Shown: positions 11,978 to 22,500 of the stretch, in pieces
Numbering within the stretch: the stretch's first letter is position 1
Layout: each line of letters opens with the position of its first letter
Assembly (NCBI GenBank): GCA_022453515.1
Contig: JAJNNY010000002.1
Coordinates: 434,001 to 498,000, forward strand
DNA from: Astrocystis sublimbata
Lineage: Eukaryota; Ascomycota; Sordariomycetes; Xylariales; Xylariaceae
DNA: 64,000 bases
Reading direction: 5' to 3'
Notes under the pieces: model-generated
The model's input: the letters and a program-made list of their open reading frames with translations, nothing else
Databases searched by the model: none
Told to the model about the DNA's origin: nothing
Translations under genes and position numbers: made by a program

Positions 11978-13084
11978 TTAGCAAACCTGATGCTCAGCCT
12001 TCCGTGCTGTCACAAAGCCCGCAATGTTCGCTCTGCAAGCTCGACTGTAATTTGTGAAGGTCTCTTCCGCGTACCAGGCCACATGTGGCGTTGTCACCAA
12101 GTTGAGGCCCTCCGCGCCTGGTGCGAGCAAATCATTGTTGGATGGGTTCGCTGGTTCCTTCGAATAGACATCTGTGCCGGCCCCGGCGATTTTCCCTTCC
12201 CTCAGTGCCGAGAGGAGAGCACTCTCATCCACAATACCCCCCCGTGACACGTTGATCAGCAGACTGTAGGGCTTCATCTGCTCGAACTCCGCCCCCGAGA
12301 TGAGGTTGAGGGTCTCCGGTGAGCGCGGGAGGCACACTATAATAACTGAGGCCTCGCGGATCACTGTTTCGAACAGAATACGACCAGATGTTGCCGGGTT
12401 ACCTTTTCGCCCCGCGATCATGGTCTTCATGCCTAGCAACTTCGCTGTTGATTCGATGTTCTTTCCGATCGCGCCGTAGCCGATTATGCCCAGCACCTCG
12501 TCCCGGCAAGTTCTCGGCGCCTTCCCGTCGGGACCATTCAGGATGGCCAATTGTGATCCCTTGCCGTCCCAGTCGCCGGCACGTGTCAGTGCATTCGTTG
12601 GTATGATAGCGCGACGCGTTGCGAAATAAAGCGCGAGTACGTGCTCGGTGACCGTCGTGACGTTACAGTGAGGTGTGTTGCCCACCACTATTCCTCTCGC
12701 TCGGCAAGCTGCTAGGTCTACAGTGTCTGTGCCTGACGCAATAACCGAGATCACTATCGGATTGATGGTCAGTCGTGGTTCATGTTCAGCGTCCAGGCCG
12801 CTCTAGAATTAGTGTTTGCGTGATAAGGTCAATTGGGCTATGATCCGGACAATCATACTCTTCAGGCGAGGAGTTACTTCTGGACTCAAAATATCGGCCG
12901 TCATCGGCAGTATTGTCATTATTACAATATCAGCATCTTGGGTTCGCTCCGCTATCAGGCCGGGTCTAGTTTCGGTGTAGTCCCGGAATTCACAGGTATG
13001 GCCGGCTGGCAGGACAAAATCGGGCAGCGGACAGAAGCGGGATTCCAATGCGACAATGACCCAATGGGTCTGTGATTCAACCAT
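11978..13084 (-). CDS. D-isomer-specific 2-hydroxyacid dehydrogenase, NAD(P)-dependent
   Basis: Exons are 13084-12859 and 12753-11978 with a 105-nt GT-AG intron (GTATGA...GATAG), giving 333 aa, the normal family length. The NAD(P)-binding Rossmann motif GYGAIG is at residues 167-172. The catalytic set is complete: Arg246 in NVSRGG, Glu275 in YSKEP and His299 in TPHVAW. The family reduces 2-keto acids such as glyoxylate, hydroxypyruvate or pyruvate to D-2-hydroxyacids, or catalyses the reverse. Substrate cannot be read from the sequence. The HVAWY context differs from the HxxG of phosphoglycerate dehydrogenase and lacks a C-terminal ACT domain, so serine biosynthesis is unlikely. No targeting signal is evident, so it is probably cytosolic. 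Confidence 0.9.
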
Positions 13085-13973
13085 ATTGGTGTAAGTGAGT
13101 TGCTAAAATAGAAAGAAAACCAAGTTCAACTACGATGCGATATGGGACCTCAGATTTATATTGGAAGTCCTACCCCGGTGCAAGTGCCAAATATGCCCGT
13201 CTTCGGGGACTGGTGATTCTATATGTCATCAAAGGGCGCAATTGCGATGCGGACTGAAGGTCTGCATGTCTCCACAATGTCGGTCTATCGCTGCGAAGGT
13301 TCGAGTGTGCATACAGACTTCCCAGTATATATGATTACATAATAATGGATTATCGCCGACTCAACATTCGGATTTTAGTCATAGTACCAGATCCCATATT
13401 AGACCACCTCATTGAATACATGGTCTTGAATATATGCTATTCAACCATAGTGTAATTGGAGAATCAATACGAAGAAAGCATAAATAACATGCTTTTCTAC
13501 AAGGGACTTGCTATAGATGGTTAGTTTCGCTGCTTAATGCTATTTCCATAAGTATAATTCTGCCGCAACAGATTGAAAAAAAGGTAGGCGAGCCCGCAAC
13601 CAAGAAAGCTAAACACCACCATGTCTTTAATCTAGTCCTTAAAAGATACTTGGACTTGCGGGAGGTCATTCAAGGCAACTTGATATCGCCCGACTATGTT
13701 ACCCCTCACGACCATGGATCCAGTCCATGACCAAAGAGCTAGCGACATATCGGACACCTAGAAATAGAAAAAGATGGGTCAATGGGTGCCTACCTAATAG
13801 TGCTCACGTCACTCTCTTTCTATTTCTATAACACAATCCGCGGCGGGTTTAAGTAACTCTAAGCAGGGAGGGAATCCTAACACATATATAACATACTATT
13901 AGCGAAGCTATATAGATAAACAGATGCATAAAAATGAAAATAATAGAGAACGAGAATAAAAAATAGAGTAACG
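13085..13973. other. AT-rich intergenic DNA next to the tRNA cluster
   Basis: No coding frame was recognised. A short inverted repeat (AGAAATAGAAA-type) pairs 13758-13773 with 13818-13831. The DNA becomes AT-rich towards the tRNA genes, and a run of A at 13958-13963 acts as the T-run terminator for the minus-strand tRNA-Pro. Confidence 0.5.
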
Positions 13974-14063
13974 GGTCTGGCCGGGGATTGAACCCGGGAC
14001 CTCGCGCAATTGATGGCTAAGGGTGTACCCTAAGCGCGAATCATACCACTAGACCACCAGACC
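13974..14063 (-). tRNA. tRNA-Pro(AGG) with a 19-nt intron
   Basis: The reverse strand folds as a cloverleaf: acceptor GGTCTGG/CCAGACC, D-arm GTCTAGTGGTATGA, anticodon loop TTAGGGT with AGG, and T-arm CCGGG-TTCAATC-CCCGG. A canonical anticodon-loop intron of about 19 nt (around 14009-14027) lies one base 3' of the anticodon. A T6 run follows about 10 nt downstream (13958-13963 read in reverse) and would end Pol III transcription. It is separated from the upstream tRNA-Ser by 38 nt. Confidence 0.93.
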
Positions 14064-14101
14064 TGGCATGTCACAACCTGGGTTGCGAAGTTGGACAGCT
14101 C

Positions 14102-14182
14102 CGACAACGACAGGACTCGAACCTGTGACCCCGAAGGGATATGATTTCTAGTCATACGCTTTAACCACTCAGCCACGTTGCC
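14102..14182 (-). tRNA. tRNA-Ser(AGA)
   Basis: A type II tRNA with a long variable arm (CCCTTCGGGG hairpin). The acceptor GGCAACG pairs with CGTTGTC (one G-T), discriminator G. The anticodon loop is CTAGAAA with AGA and no intron. The T-arm is ACAGG-TTCGAGT-CCTGT. The 38-nt spacer to tRNA-Pro has no run of four T, so the two may be transcribed together. Confidence 0.93.
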
Positions 14183-14414
14183 TGTTGCTCATAGGTAGAT
14201 GAGAATTTGGCTTAGTAAAAGGACCTAAGTCTAAGAAAACTCAAAAATATATTTAAAAAAAAACATCTTAGTATAATAAACTTTAAGGATAACTTCTATA
14301 GCATTAAGTAGGTATTAAGTATATGTTGTTCTTAAGTCCAACATGTTATTTTATAAGCAAAAAGCAAAAAAGAGAGGTTGTTGTTCCAAGTCAACTTGGA
14401 GGCATCAGGAATTG

Positions 14415-14548
14415 AGCCCGATGCGGGGGTCGAACCTATAGATAGATCGTCAGTCATAAGACCAAGCCATGAAAGAGCGGAAGTCTCTCTTCTTACCCGC
14501 AACCTTGAGATTAAGAGTCTCACGCTCTACCGATTGAGCTAACCGGGC
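14415..14548 (-). tRNA. tRNA-Lys(CTT) interrupted in the T-arm by a 61-nt GT-AG insertion
   Basis: The reverse strand gives acceptor GCCCGGT/ATCGGGC (one G-T), D-arm AGCTCAATCGGTAGAGC, anticodon stem TGAGA/TCTCA and loop CTCTTAA with CTT, with no intron at the usual place. After GTTGCGG the T-arm is broken by 61 nt (14436-14496). Removing them yields GCGG-GTTCGACC-CCCGC, an ordinary T-arm. The insert starts GTAAGA, has GACTGAC 13-20 nt before its end and stops at TAG, matching spliceosomal introns in neighbouring genes. The Pol III B box (GGTTCGACC) survives because the last G of the insert replaces the displaced G. A T6 terminator lies at 14366-14371. It could be a working gene with a non-canonical intron or a recently broken tRNA. 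Confidence 0.88.
14436..14496 (-). other. Spliceosomal-like insertion in tRNA-Lys
   Basis: This 61-nt insert lies between the fourth and fifth T-stem bases of tRNA-Lys(CTT). Its 5' end GTAAGA, internal CTGAC and 3' end TATAG match the splice signals of nearby protein genes; intron 2 of def1 is also 61 nt. Because G flanks both junctions the exact edges could shift by one base, but the GT-AG placement leaves a perfect tRNA. Confidence 0.8.
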
Positions 14549-15792
14549 GTCGATGTGGGATCTGGTGGGCAAAATCTGTATGTGAATGATTCCATGGGTG
14601 GTCCCGAGCTAACTTAACAACGCGTTAGGTCACGTTAGCGCGGTCGTGGGCACAACCGCTCCACGAGCGACACACGTAAATAGTATAAGTTGTTATTGCA
14701 TGGCACGGTTAGAGGCGAGGCCAGAGAAGAGCACGGGTTAGGCGGTCTCTGAATTCTTGACCGATGTGTGGTGGGAGGGGCTGAACTTGCTTGTGGGTGC
14801 CAGTGTGTAGCGAGTTATAGCCTTAAGCTGTGTTGATGGTGAGTAGCATGTGGTGTTGCCGGGAAACATTTCCCAAACGATGGTAGACTCATGATTATAC
14901 TACGTATAGTATATGAATTATGTTTGTGTGTACTAGTAGTAGGGCCTGTAGCAGACTCACGTTCGCTCCCAATTACGAACGACTCATGAGGTACCAAAGA
15001 CAATCGAAAATGCGGTGACTTCATATCGACATCATGATGATGAGGGTATATGCAATAGTCTGAATACTCCGGTGACACTTAAGGAAAAGCCCCTCGCGGT
15101 CTTCGACACCTCTTGAGCTTGTTAGAAATAAGCATCGGTAGCATGTGGCAGTTCTATGCATGTAATTTAATATGATCATATTGGGTCGCATGTCACTCAC
15201 CGAAACCTTGCCATTGCCCATATTTTCGTACCATGTTGAACCCAGAGGAGGATGTATAGACTTGTCTATAGCTGGTGAATTTGCAGGCCAAACTAAAAAT
15301 GTAGAGCATTGATCACCCTGGGTCGTCATCAACCCAATATCGGGTAAGAGGTCTAGATAACACGTGCCTGTTTCCCATAATAAGGATGACAGAGTCAATT
15401 GGCAAGTAGTGATATGGCTTCAGAAGCACTAGTCCATCTTCTTGTGTTGGTAGGAACTTCCTCACATGTGTATTTCTCAGGGTTATCGGCCATTTAACTG
15501 CGCTCTGGATGGGCTGAGGGCGGGCAAGGTATCACATGATGCGTAACAGTGACTTCATACAATACAGTCGCACTCGAATGAACATATATCCAGATTGAAA
15601 TTTTTTTTTAGCAGCTAACATTGTTTCAAAGACCTTGCGCCTTGACGTCGCTGTCCTAAAGTGCCCTGCTGACTACAGACTAGCTGCAATATGCCGAGCG
15701 TTCTGGCGTGGATGAATAGTTTGGATGACAATAGTGGCGACGGACAAAACTCCAGCGGCGTAAATCTGGGCGGTCACCGCGTCATCTTTCAC
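14549..15792. other. Intergenic, no gene seen
   Basis: This is the 5' flank of the tRNA-Lys gene and the 3' flank of the glutathione transferase gene. ORFs present lack domain features. A T9 run lies at about 15600. Confidence 0.55.
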
Positions 15793-16692
15793 TTAAATAT
15801 CGCTGAATGAAACGGCCTTCTCGCAGAGTTCAAGCTCCCCGTAGACCTTCTTGTGTTCGGGATCAGCAGCAAAGTTCTGGGCGTATGCAACAAGGTTCGG
15901 CAGCTCCTTGCGCCACTCAGCATCAATGAAATGCTTGAAAGCGATGTAGAGGTTGCTTGTGACCATATAATCGGCGAACGTCAGCTTGTCCCCAACGAGG
16001 TACTTTTTGCCCTTCAAAGAGACTTCCAGGTATTTGACATCACGCTTGAAGCCAGTAATGCAGTCATTGAAGCGCTTCTCGTCCGGAGCGTAAAGTTTCA
16101 CTGGTTGCATGATATATCAGCATTTGTAACAATACAACGCGGTGTTATGCGCTGGCACGACTCGACGATTCACGCCGACATGATGGTACTTACTGACAGC
16201 CATCACGTATGGCACGACGGTGTTGCCAAACATATCAGCCTCGGTGAAGTGTGCCCACTGCTGGATGAGGGCCTGTGACTTAGCATCTACGAAGCGGAGG
16301 AGTTAGCATCGTTCAAGATTTCTCCAACCGCAGATTATCATACCGCTGCCCATTAGTTGATCTGCGTACGGGCCAGACTTCGCAAAGTAAGTCGCAATGG
16401 CGACACTCTCGGTGAGACAGAAGCCATCGGCGCCTTCAAAAGCTGGCACTTTGCCAAGCGGGAACTTAGACACGAACTCCGGGCTCGTATTGGTTTCACG
16501 AATCACGAACGGCGGTACTTCCAGCTCTAAGCCGTTCAGGTTGGCTATAACCAAGGCCTAAAGTGCGTATTAGTGCCCCGTTGGTATTGACTAGACTGTC
16601 CAGCTTGGAAACATGACAACGAAAGTTAACAATCTTACGCGATGGAAGCGAGGATTGCCAGGGTATGTGTAGACCTTGCCGAAAGGAGCCAT
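15793..16692 (-). CDS. Glutathione S-transferase, elongation factor 1B-gamma-like class
   Basis: Four exons: 16692-16639, 16557-16344, 16286-16194 and 16100-15793, with introns of 81, 57 and 93 nt, giving 222 aa. The thioredoxin-fold N-domain starts KVYTYPGN and contains FPLGKVPAFEGADGFCLTES with the cis-Pro (VPAF) and the E-S pair that binds glutathione. The helical C-domain follows with LVGDKLTFADYMVTSNLYIAF, the N-capping/D motif of GSTs. This resembles the GST part of translation factor eEF1B-gamma, but the C-terminal EF1-gamma domain (about 160 aa) is absent, so it is a free-standing enzyme rather than the translation factor. Likely role: conjugation of glutathione to electrophiles in the cytosol; the substrate is unknown. 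Exon 3-4 joining is the least certain junction. Confidence 0.88.
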
Positions 16693-18782
16693 GTTGAACG
16701 GGATTGTGTGGGGCTTTCGGAGTTGCTTTGGAGTTGAAGTTTGGAATCGGGAGGTATCGTTCAGGGCAGAAAAGCGAGTTGGTGAGTTGAGGGGGTGGGG
16801 GGGTGTTGCAATATGGGGCACTATGTTGCAAGTCGAAGCTGGTGTGATGTAGACAGACAAGAGACGACGTGGGACCGGGCTCACCCACCTTTTATAAACT
16901 CGATCTCCGTCGACGTGGCACAATGTTGTCGACGTTCCATTTGTCAGCTACGGCCGTGTTCGACCCGGATCACTGAGCGTTGGCAATCGCGACTTACTCT
17001 ATACCTTACCCATGTTCATTGACGCCGCTTTTTGCTTCAAGTTGTGGCCCGGAAAGGGAGCCACGATACCTGAGCCCGACTTACCCACCTAGGTTAGGCA
17101 AAGGCATTAGTGAACTCTGATACTCCAAGCTATAATACAATTTCTTTACTAATCTCCACCTCTGATCTTATCTCTTCTGATGGGCTCTGGGTGCCTGCCA
17201 TAGGGTTTCCAAGCTACTCGGATTCCTTGAGGCGTGGAAAGATGCTAAATGTAAGGGGCGGGGGAGCCTTTGGCGCCTGACGAGGGGACGACAGCGGGTC
17301 GAGCTCCCGGGCAATACTCTATTTCTACTGCCAACCCAAAAGAAAAGCGTCACGATCGAGGACTTTCTGATGAGCTCTCTGTCATAATGCTGGGTGGGCA
17401 GTGCCTAGCAGACCCTGAATGCGTGATGCCGATATACTACTTCACCCCTGTGCTCTCCGCAATATCTGCCTTCCTTAGTACGTTGCTATGACCCATGCTG
17501 GCCTCTGCAACATGATACATGCCATATTGCGGTGAATGTCTCCGCATTTGTAAGCTCCATTCGCATGCGGACGGTTTAAAAGCAAAACCCCGATCTCCGG
17601 ACCGCTATGCTTAGCAGCGACTGCAAGCCGTTACCTACCTAGGTACGTTGGCATGGGGAATGCTGATCATTATGCTCCTGCATAGTGCTGCTCGAGTGCG
17701 CAACCTTGGGCAACTCAAACTTCTTGTTTTAGAATGTACCCGAGAAGACTCAAGCCTCACGATTACGTTAGGTGTGTAGGTATGCAGGTATGTACCGTGG
17801 TCTACAGCTCATAAGTACATAGGTGGACCACAAGGACGAGCAGGATGCACCACGAGAGTCCATCAACGAACATGTGTTGAATTGTATACAGACAGTACAT
17901 GGTAGTTGGGTTGCTGACAACTAATAACGCCACTCGGCACTCCGTACCTAGCTTAGGTAACAATTGTCAACAACCCGTTCAGGATCTGTTGGACCTGTCA
18001 GGTAATTCTCTTTGCCCGGTAGGGCTGACATTTACCCTGGATGCCTGGCAGCACGCCTGGCTTCCTACCAATCATCTGCATCCTGGCTTTGTCCGGCATA
18101 GACGTGGCGCATTTCCGAACTAGCGAGTAGGCATCTTGACCTGGATCCTGCATTCTCTCAACCGTGCTCGGCACGCGGGCAGGCACTCGCTTTCGACTCC
18201 CGCAATACAGCATGCGCAATCATTCCCGCCCGCTATCTGTTGTTGTCGTGGAATAAACTCTGTGCCCATGAGACCGACATCATGATACAAGCAACCCTTA
18301 GACTAATTGCTAGGTAGGTACCTAGTATCTAGGTAGAGTCTTGCGGCTTCAGGACTCGACAATTGCCGTATTTTGCCAATGCTGCTGGAGAGAAGAGGTG
18401 TACCTGATACTGTAAGACAGCTGGAGGTAGGTAAATACCTGCATGTATTGTTTATAAGTACTTTGAGTTTGGGATGACAGATCGGACTACTACGACTTAG
18501 GTAGCTTATCTGCCTTATCTGCCGCTCCCGGTATGATCTAGTGCTAGCCCCGCCAGAAAACACCCGAACTAGGACTAGCCGGGGGACCCCTACGGTGGCC
18601 CATTGCTTGAACTCTGAATCTGTGCCATATGCCCCAAAATTTTGATACGCCCACCCCGGGGTGCTAGTAAGTCCGCGCAAAGGGGCTTGTGTAGGTACGA
18701 ACCTACACTACACCCTAGCCTACAGGGTGCCTGTGTAGGTAATTCCTAGCCCGTACAGGCTATACCGCCCCACTCTTTGGAT

Positions 18783-18895
18783 CACGCCATAGCTTACGCC
18801 ACAGCCCACGCCCCACGATCTATGCCATAGCTTAGGTACGCCACAGCTTACGCTATAGACTACGCCACATATTACGCCAAGCCTACACCTCTCTA
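18783..18895. repeat. Degenerate tandem repeat of ACGCCAYAGCTT-like units
   Basis: Seven or so imperfect copies of a 12-16 nt unit around ACGCCATAGCTT/ACGCCACAGCCC follow one another, with units interrupted by TAGGTACG-like insertions. Confidence 0.65.
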
Positions 18896-18960
18896 AGTAC
18901 TTTCCTAAACAGACCCTTCGACGCGTAAATGTACCTATGTACCTAGGTATCTAGTAGATA

Positions 18961-19021
18961 GAAAGCGCGTATATAAAATGAAAGGCGCGTATACGAAATA
19001 GAAAGTACGTATACAAAAAAG
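18961..19021. repeat. Three copies of a 19-21 bp tandem repeat
   Basis: Three consecutive units fit the pattern GAAAG-(G)CGCGTATAY-RAAAT, diverging mainly at the CGCG core (CGCG, GCGCG, TACG). Confidence 0.75.
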
Positions 19022-19553
19022 GAGCTGTGCAGGCACTTATTAAAAGGTTAGTCGCGTAGGTATAAGGAGGGGGTGTGTACGAATTCAGAAATTACGGGGC
19101 ATATGGCACTGATTTAGAGATGTAGCAATGGGCCACCGTAGACCCCCTCCACGATTCCAGAGTCCGAACGCGTTCTCCAGAGCCAACCTACCTACATTAG
19201 TGCTTTGCGTACATACACCCGTGTCGCGCAGCAGCTCATCGTCATCTTTACATCCAGACCAACAACACCTTTTCCTTCCTCCCACTAAATCCTGACTGCC
19301 ACCATCATAGAACCACGCCCGCGAATTGCCCTTCTGCCCTCCTGCCCTCCGGACTCTACGCCTTCTCGCTTGCCCTGGCCTATTTCTTGCGCGCAGCATG
19401 CATTCCCCATCAAGCAGGACAATGTGCTTGAACTCGCCCGCTTGATCTGTCGCCCACTCACAGCTCACAACTTGGACTGGAACAGCGCTTGATGCAGCTG
19501 CAGCCGCAGCCGAACACGAGCACGAGCTCGCATACGCACACGTACACAAGAAG

Positions 19554-22500
19554 ATGATGGAGCGCAATCTGTCTGCGACCGGCGGCGTTCTTACCACGAA
19601 ACCAAACGGGCGCAAAGGCAACACACAACCCCTTGGCAGTCGCCGCCTCTCGAGCAGGGGCTCGGTGAAAGGCTCGGGCAGGCGCGAGTCCAAGGAGAAC
19701 GCCACCGCATCTGACGCAGGCGGAGGCGCGCGCCCCCTACATCGACCGGCCTCTTCAGGGCTGTCCAGACACCGCCATTCCGAGTCCCTGATCGAACATC
19801 CAAGCCCGAGCCCAAGCCTCCGAGTAGATCGAAGCACCGCCGCCTCCGGCACACCCGCACATTCGCAGAGCACGCGGATCCCCCGTCCGGCCAGCGTCAG
19901 CGCCAGCCGCACAGCCGACAGCGACCGTCGAGACATACCAAACCACCGCGACCCACCTCCTGATCAGTCACAGGACCCCTCCTCCCCCATGCGCCAGCCG
20001 ATGAGTCTACGGGCCGCATTCAAGCGCGCGCAGGAGCAGGCCGCGGCCGAGGAGAACACCGACTCTGACAATACAATCGACCTACAACAAGCCTTCCAGA
20101 TGGCCAATGCTGAGTTCAACACCGCCCGAGGCATTGATGGCTCCCCTAGTCCGGCCCCGCGCTCCCTACGCCGCGATTTCCAGACCAGCGTCCCGTCCAA
20201 GACCGGTGTAAGCGCGAGAACAAGCGATCTCGGCTCACACCTCGAACGCTTCGACCAGAACCATCGCCTGACGGGCCGTAGCGGACCTCTCACTGGACTG
20301 TTCCCCGAGCGCCAGGGTGTTCCTGCGGTGCCAGCGGAAGGACAGTCTTTGGCTGTGAAGAGTGGTGCCAGTAGTTTGGACGATAAGTCTGCGCGCCGTC
20401 GACCTAGTGTTCGGTCCACTGGCCTACAACGCCAAGATGAGGTTGGTAGGAATGGGGCTCTAGTGGAAGGTGTCCCAGCTGCGAGTGCGATCTCGGGTGG
20501 GGTTGATGCCGATATACCTGTGAATTCAATCGAGAATGAACATGACAATACCGATGCTTCTCTCGACTTCGGACCGTCTGCTACCTCCCCCGAAAAGAAC
20601 CCGAATTGGCACCTCGATGCCGACTTCACAGCTGAGGACCTGCAAATCTCGGAAAGCCCTCGTATTGCAATCACGAAACCGAGTCTGGAGATCAATCAGC
20701 CCGTGGGCCCGTCAGTATCTCGTCAGAGTAATGATCGATTGGACCGCATACAGCAAAGAGAAGCAGAAGCGGCGAAGATGAACTTCCCGGAGAACGCCCA
20801 AGTTCTCAAGCAGCTGAACCAACGGCTAGAGGAGATTCGAGCTCGGGAGGCGGAAGCCTTATCTAGGCGGGCCGTGGCCTCGAGCCGTCTCGACGAAATC
20901 CGAATCCGAAACTCGGAACCTCGCTCTGAGTCGCCTGAGTTCCACGAGAATCGCGAGCATCACGAGAATCCGCTTGAGAATCCGCTGGAGGAGGGAATGC
21001 CACTCATGAACAATGCAAGACCAAGTTCGTCACGTTCTAAGTCGGAACTAGAAAATAGAGGAGAGCCAATCCATGACACCCCTGTTGTGGCCCGCAACAA
21101 GAGCCTGAGCGATAAGCCCATTGCTGTCAGTGGCCAGGATGCACCCCACGATAGAGGGGATAAACGTGGTTCTTTATCGAGGAATGACTCCCATGACTTG
21201 CTTCGTCGGCTTGCTCGAGCGACTAGTTCGAGCCCCAAGGATACTCCAAAGCCAACAGGTCAAGACAAGGGCATGGATCTCCTGGACAAACTTCCTACTA
21301 AGCCACCTTTCCTGGCAGACAGCCCTACCCGTTCAGCGTCAACCCAAGAAGCACGTAAGGTCCGTCATCTGGAGGCTAAGAGCTTCAAGGACAAGCCGAC
21401 CGTTCTCTTCGCTGATATGATAGACTTCCCCTCAAGAGACTCCGTTGAAGAGAAGCAGACAAGCAAGCCTACGTCAGAAGTCGACCCCACTGATCGTATT
21501 ACGGCTGAACTCAACCTCTTCGCTCCTCTGGATAACTACTCCGAAAAGGGGTCAACCAAGGCTCCATCACCTGTTCCATCCGAATTGATGATCGATGAGA
21601 CACCTCGGCCATCGAGAACTGATCCATTGCTACGACCGACACCCCGGGTTGCCGGTGCATATATTGATACACCCGCTACGGTGCGGGTAACCGGGAATGA
21701 GGGAACCACGAGGGCCAATTCTTCTTCTACGCATTCAACCGTAGGCTCAGATGATAAAGACCGGGCAATATCTTCGAAGCATTCGGGGCCAAGGTCGTCC
21801 TCGGTGCCAACGGCCTCACGCCGTTCGAGATCTTTATCGAGACGGCGGCGGCCCCTCATAAACACCGCAAAGCCGCCCACTGTCAGAGACGATATCCTTG
21901 CAATTCTGCGTTCCAATAATATTGACGACTCGACTCTTGAAAATCTCGACTCTATCCTTACTGATCAAGCGGTCGATGATCAAGAACTCAAAAAAATGGT
22001 CAATGATAGCGTCCTCAAGGTTGAAGATGATCTCGATGTCAAGTTGACCAATATGTCAGATCGCGAACAAGAACTCGAGGCATATGATAGAATGAGCAAA
22101 TCTCTTCAGACAGGGTTGCTTGGAATTCGATCCGCCAAAAAGGGCATCGAGCGTCTGGAAGATAAAGTTATCAAGAAGGGGAGCAAAGACGACCAAGCTC
22201 AAGCTCAAGCTCAAGCTCACCCCAAGCCTACGGCGACCGCGCAGCCTCCCGTTCAACCATCGGTCCCATCAGATGAAGCAGCCCACACACTCATTCCCGT
22301 ACCAAGGCTTTATCGAAGAAACCCTACATTTAAACTCACCAAATTCGGCATTATCACAACTTGCTTTACCATCTGGTATGTGCTGGAGTGTATATTCTGT
22401 TACCATTACGCAGGTCCAGAGTACATGTGTACACCAACTATTCCTTGCAATTGGTCACCAAACGAGCCGTACTTTCCATACACAATGCCGTTCATGTTGG

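Larger units (their letters stand above)
16693..19553. other. Long intergenic region rich in short palindromes and degenerate repeats
   Basis: These 2.9 kb hold no recognisable gene. They include a G-rich run near 16790-16805, several ACCTACCTAGGTA-type palindromes (17633, 18312, 18940) and two tandem-repeat blocks listed separately. The last 450 bases before 19554 are a GC-rich leader for the next gene. Confidence 0.6.

Noticed and set aside
13758..13831. Short inverted repeat AGAAATAGAAA pair near the tRNA cluster
   Set aside because: Only about 13 bases pair and no target-site duplication was found, so calling a transposon would be unsupported.
14332..14523. ORF across the tRNA-Lys gene
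   Set aside because: It is a chance frame through the tRNA gene and its insertion, not a protein gene.
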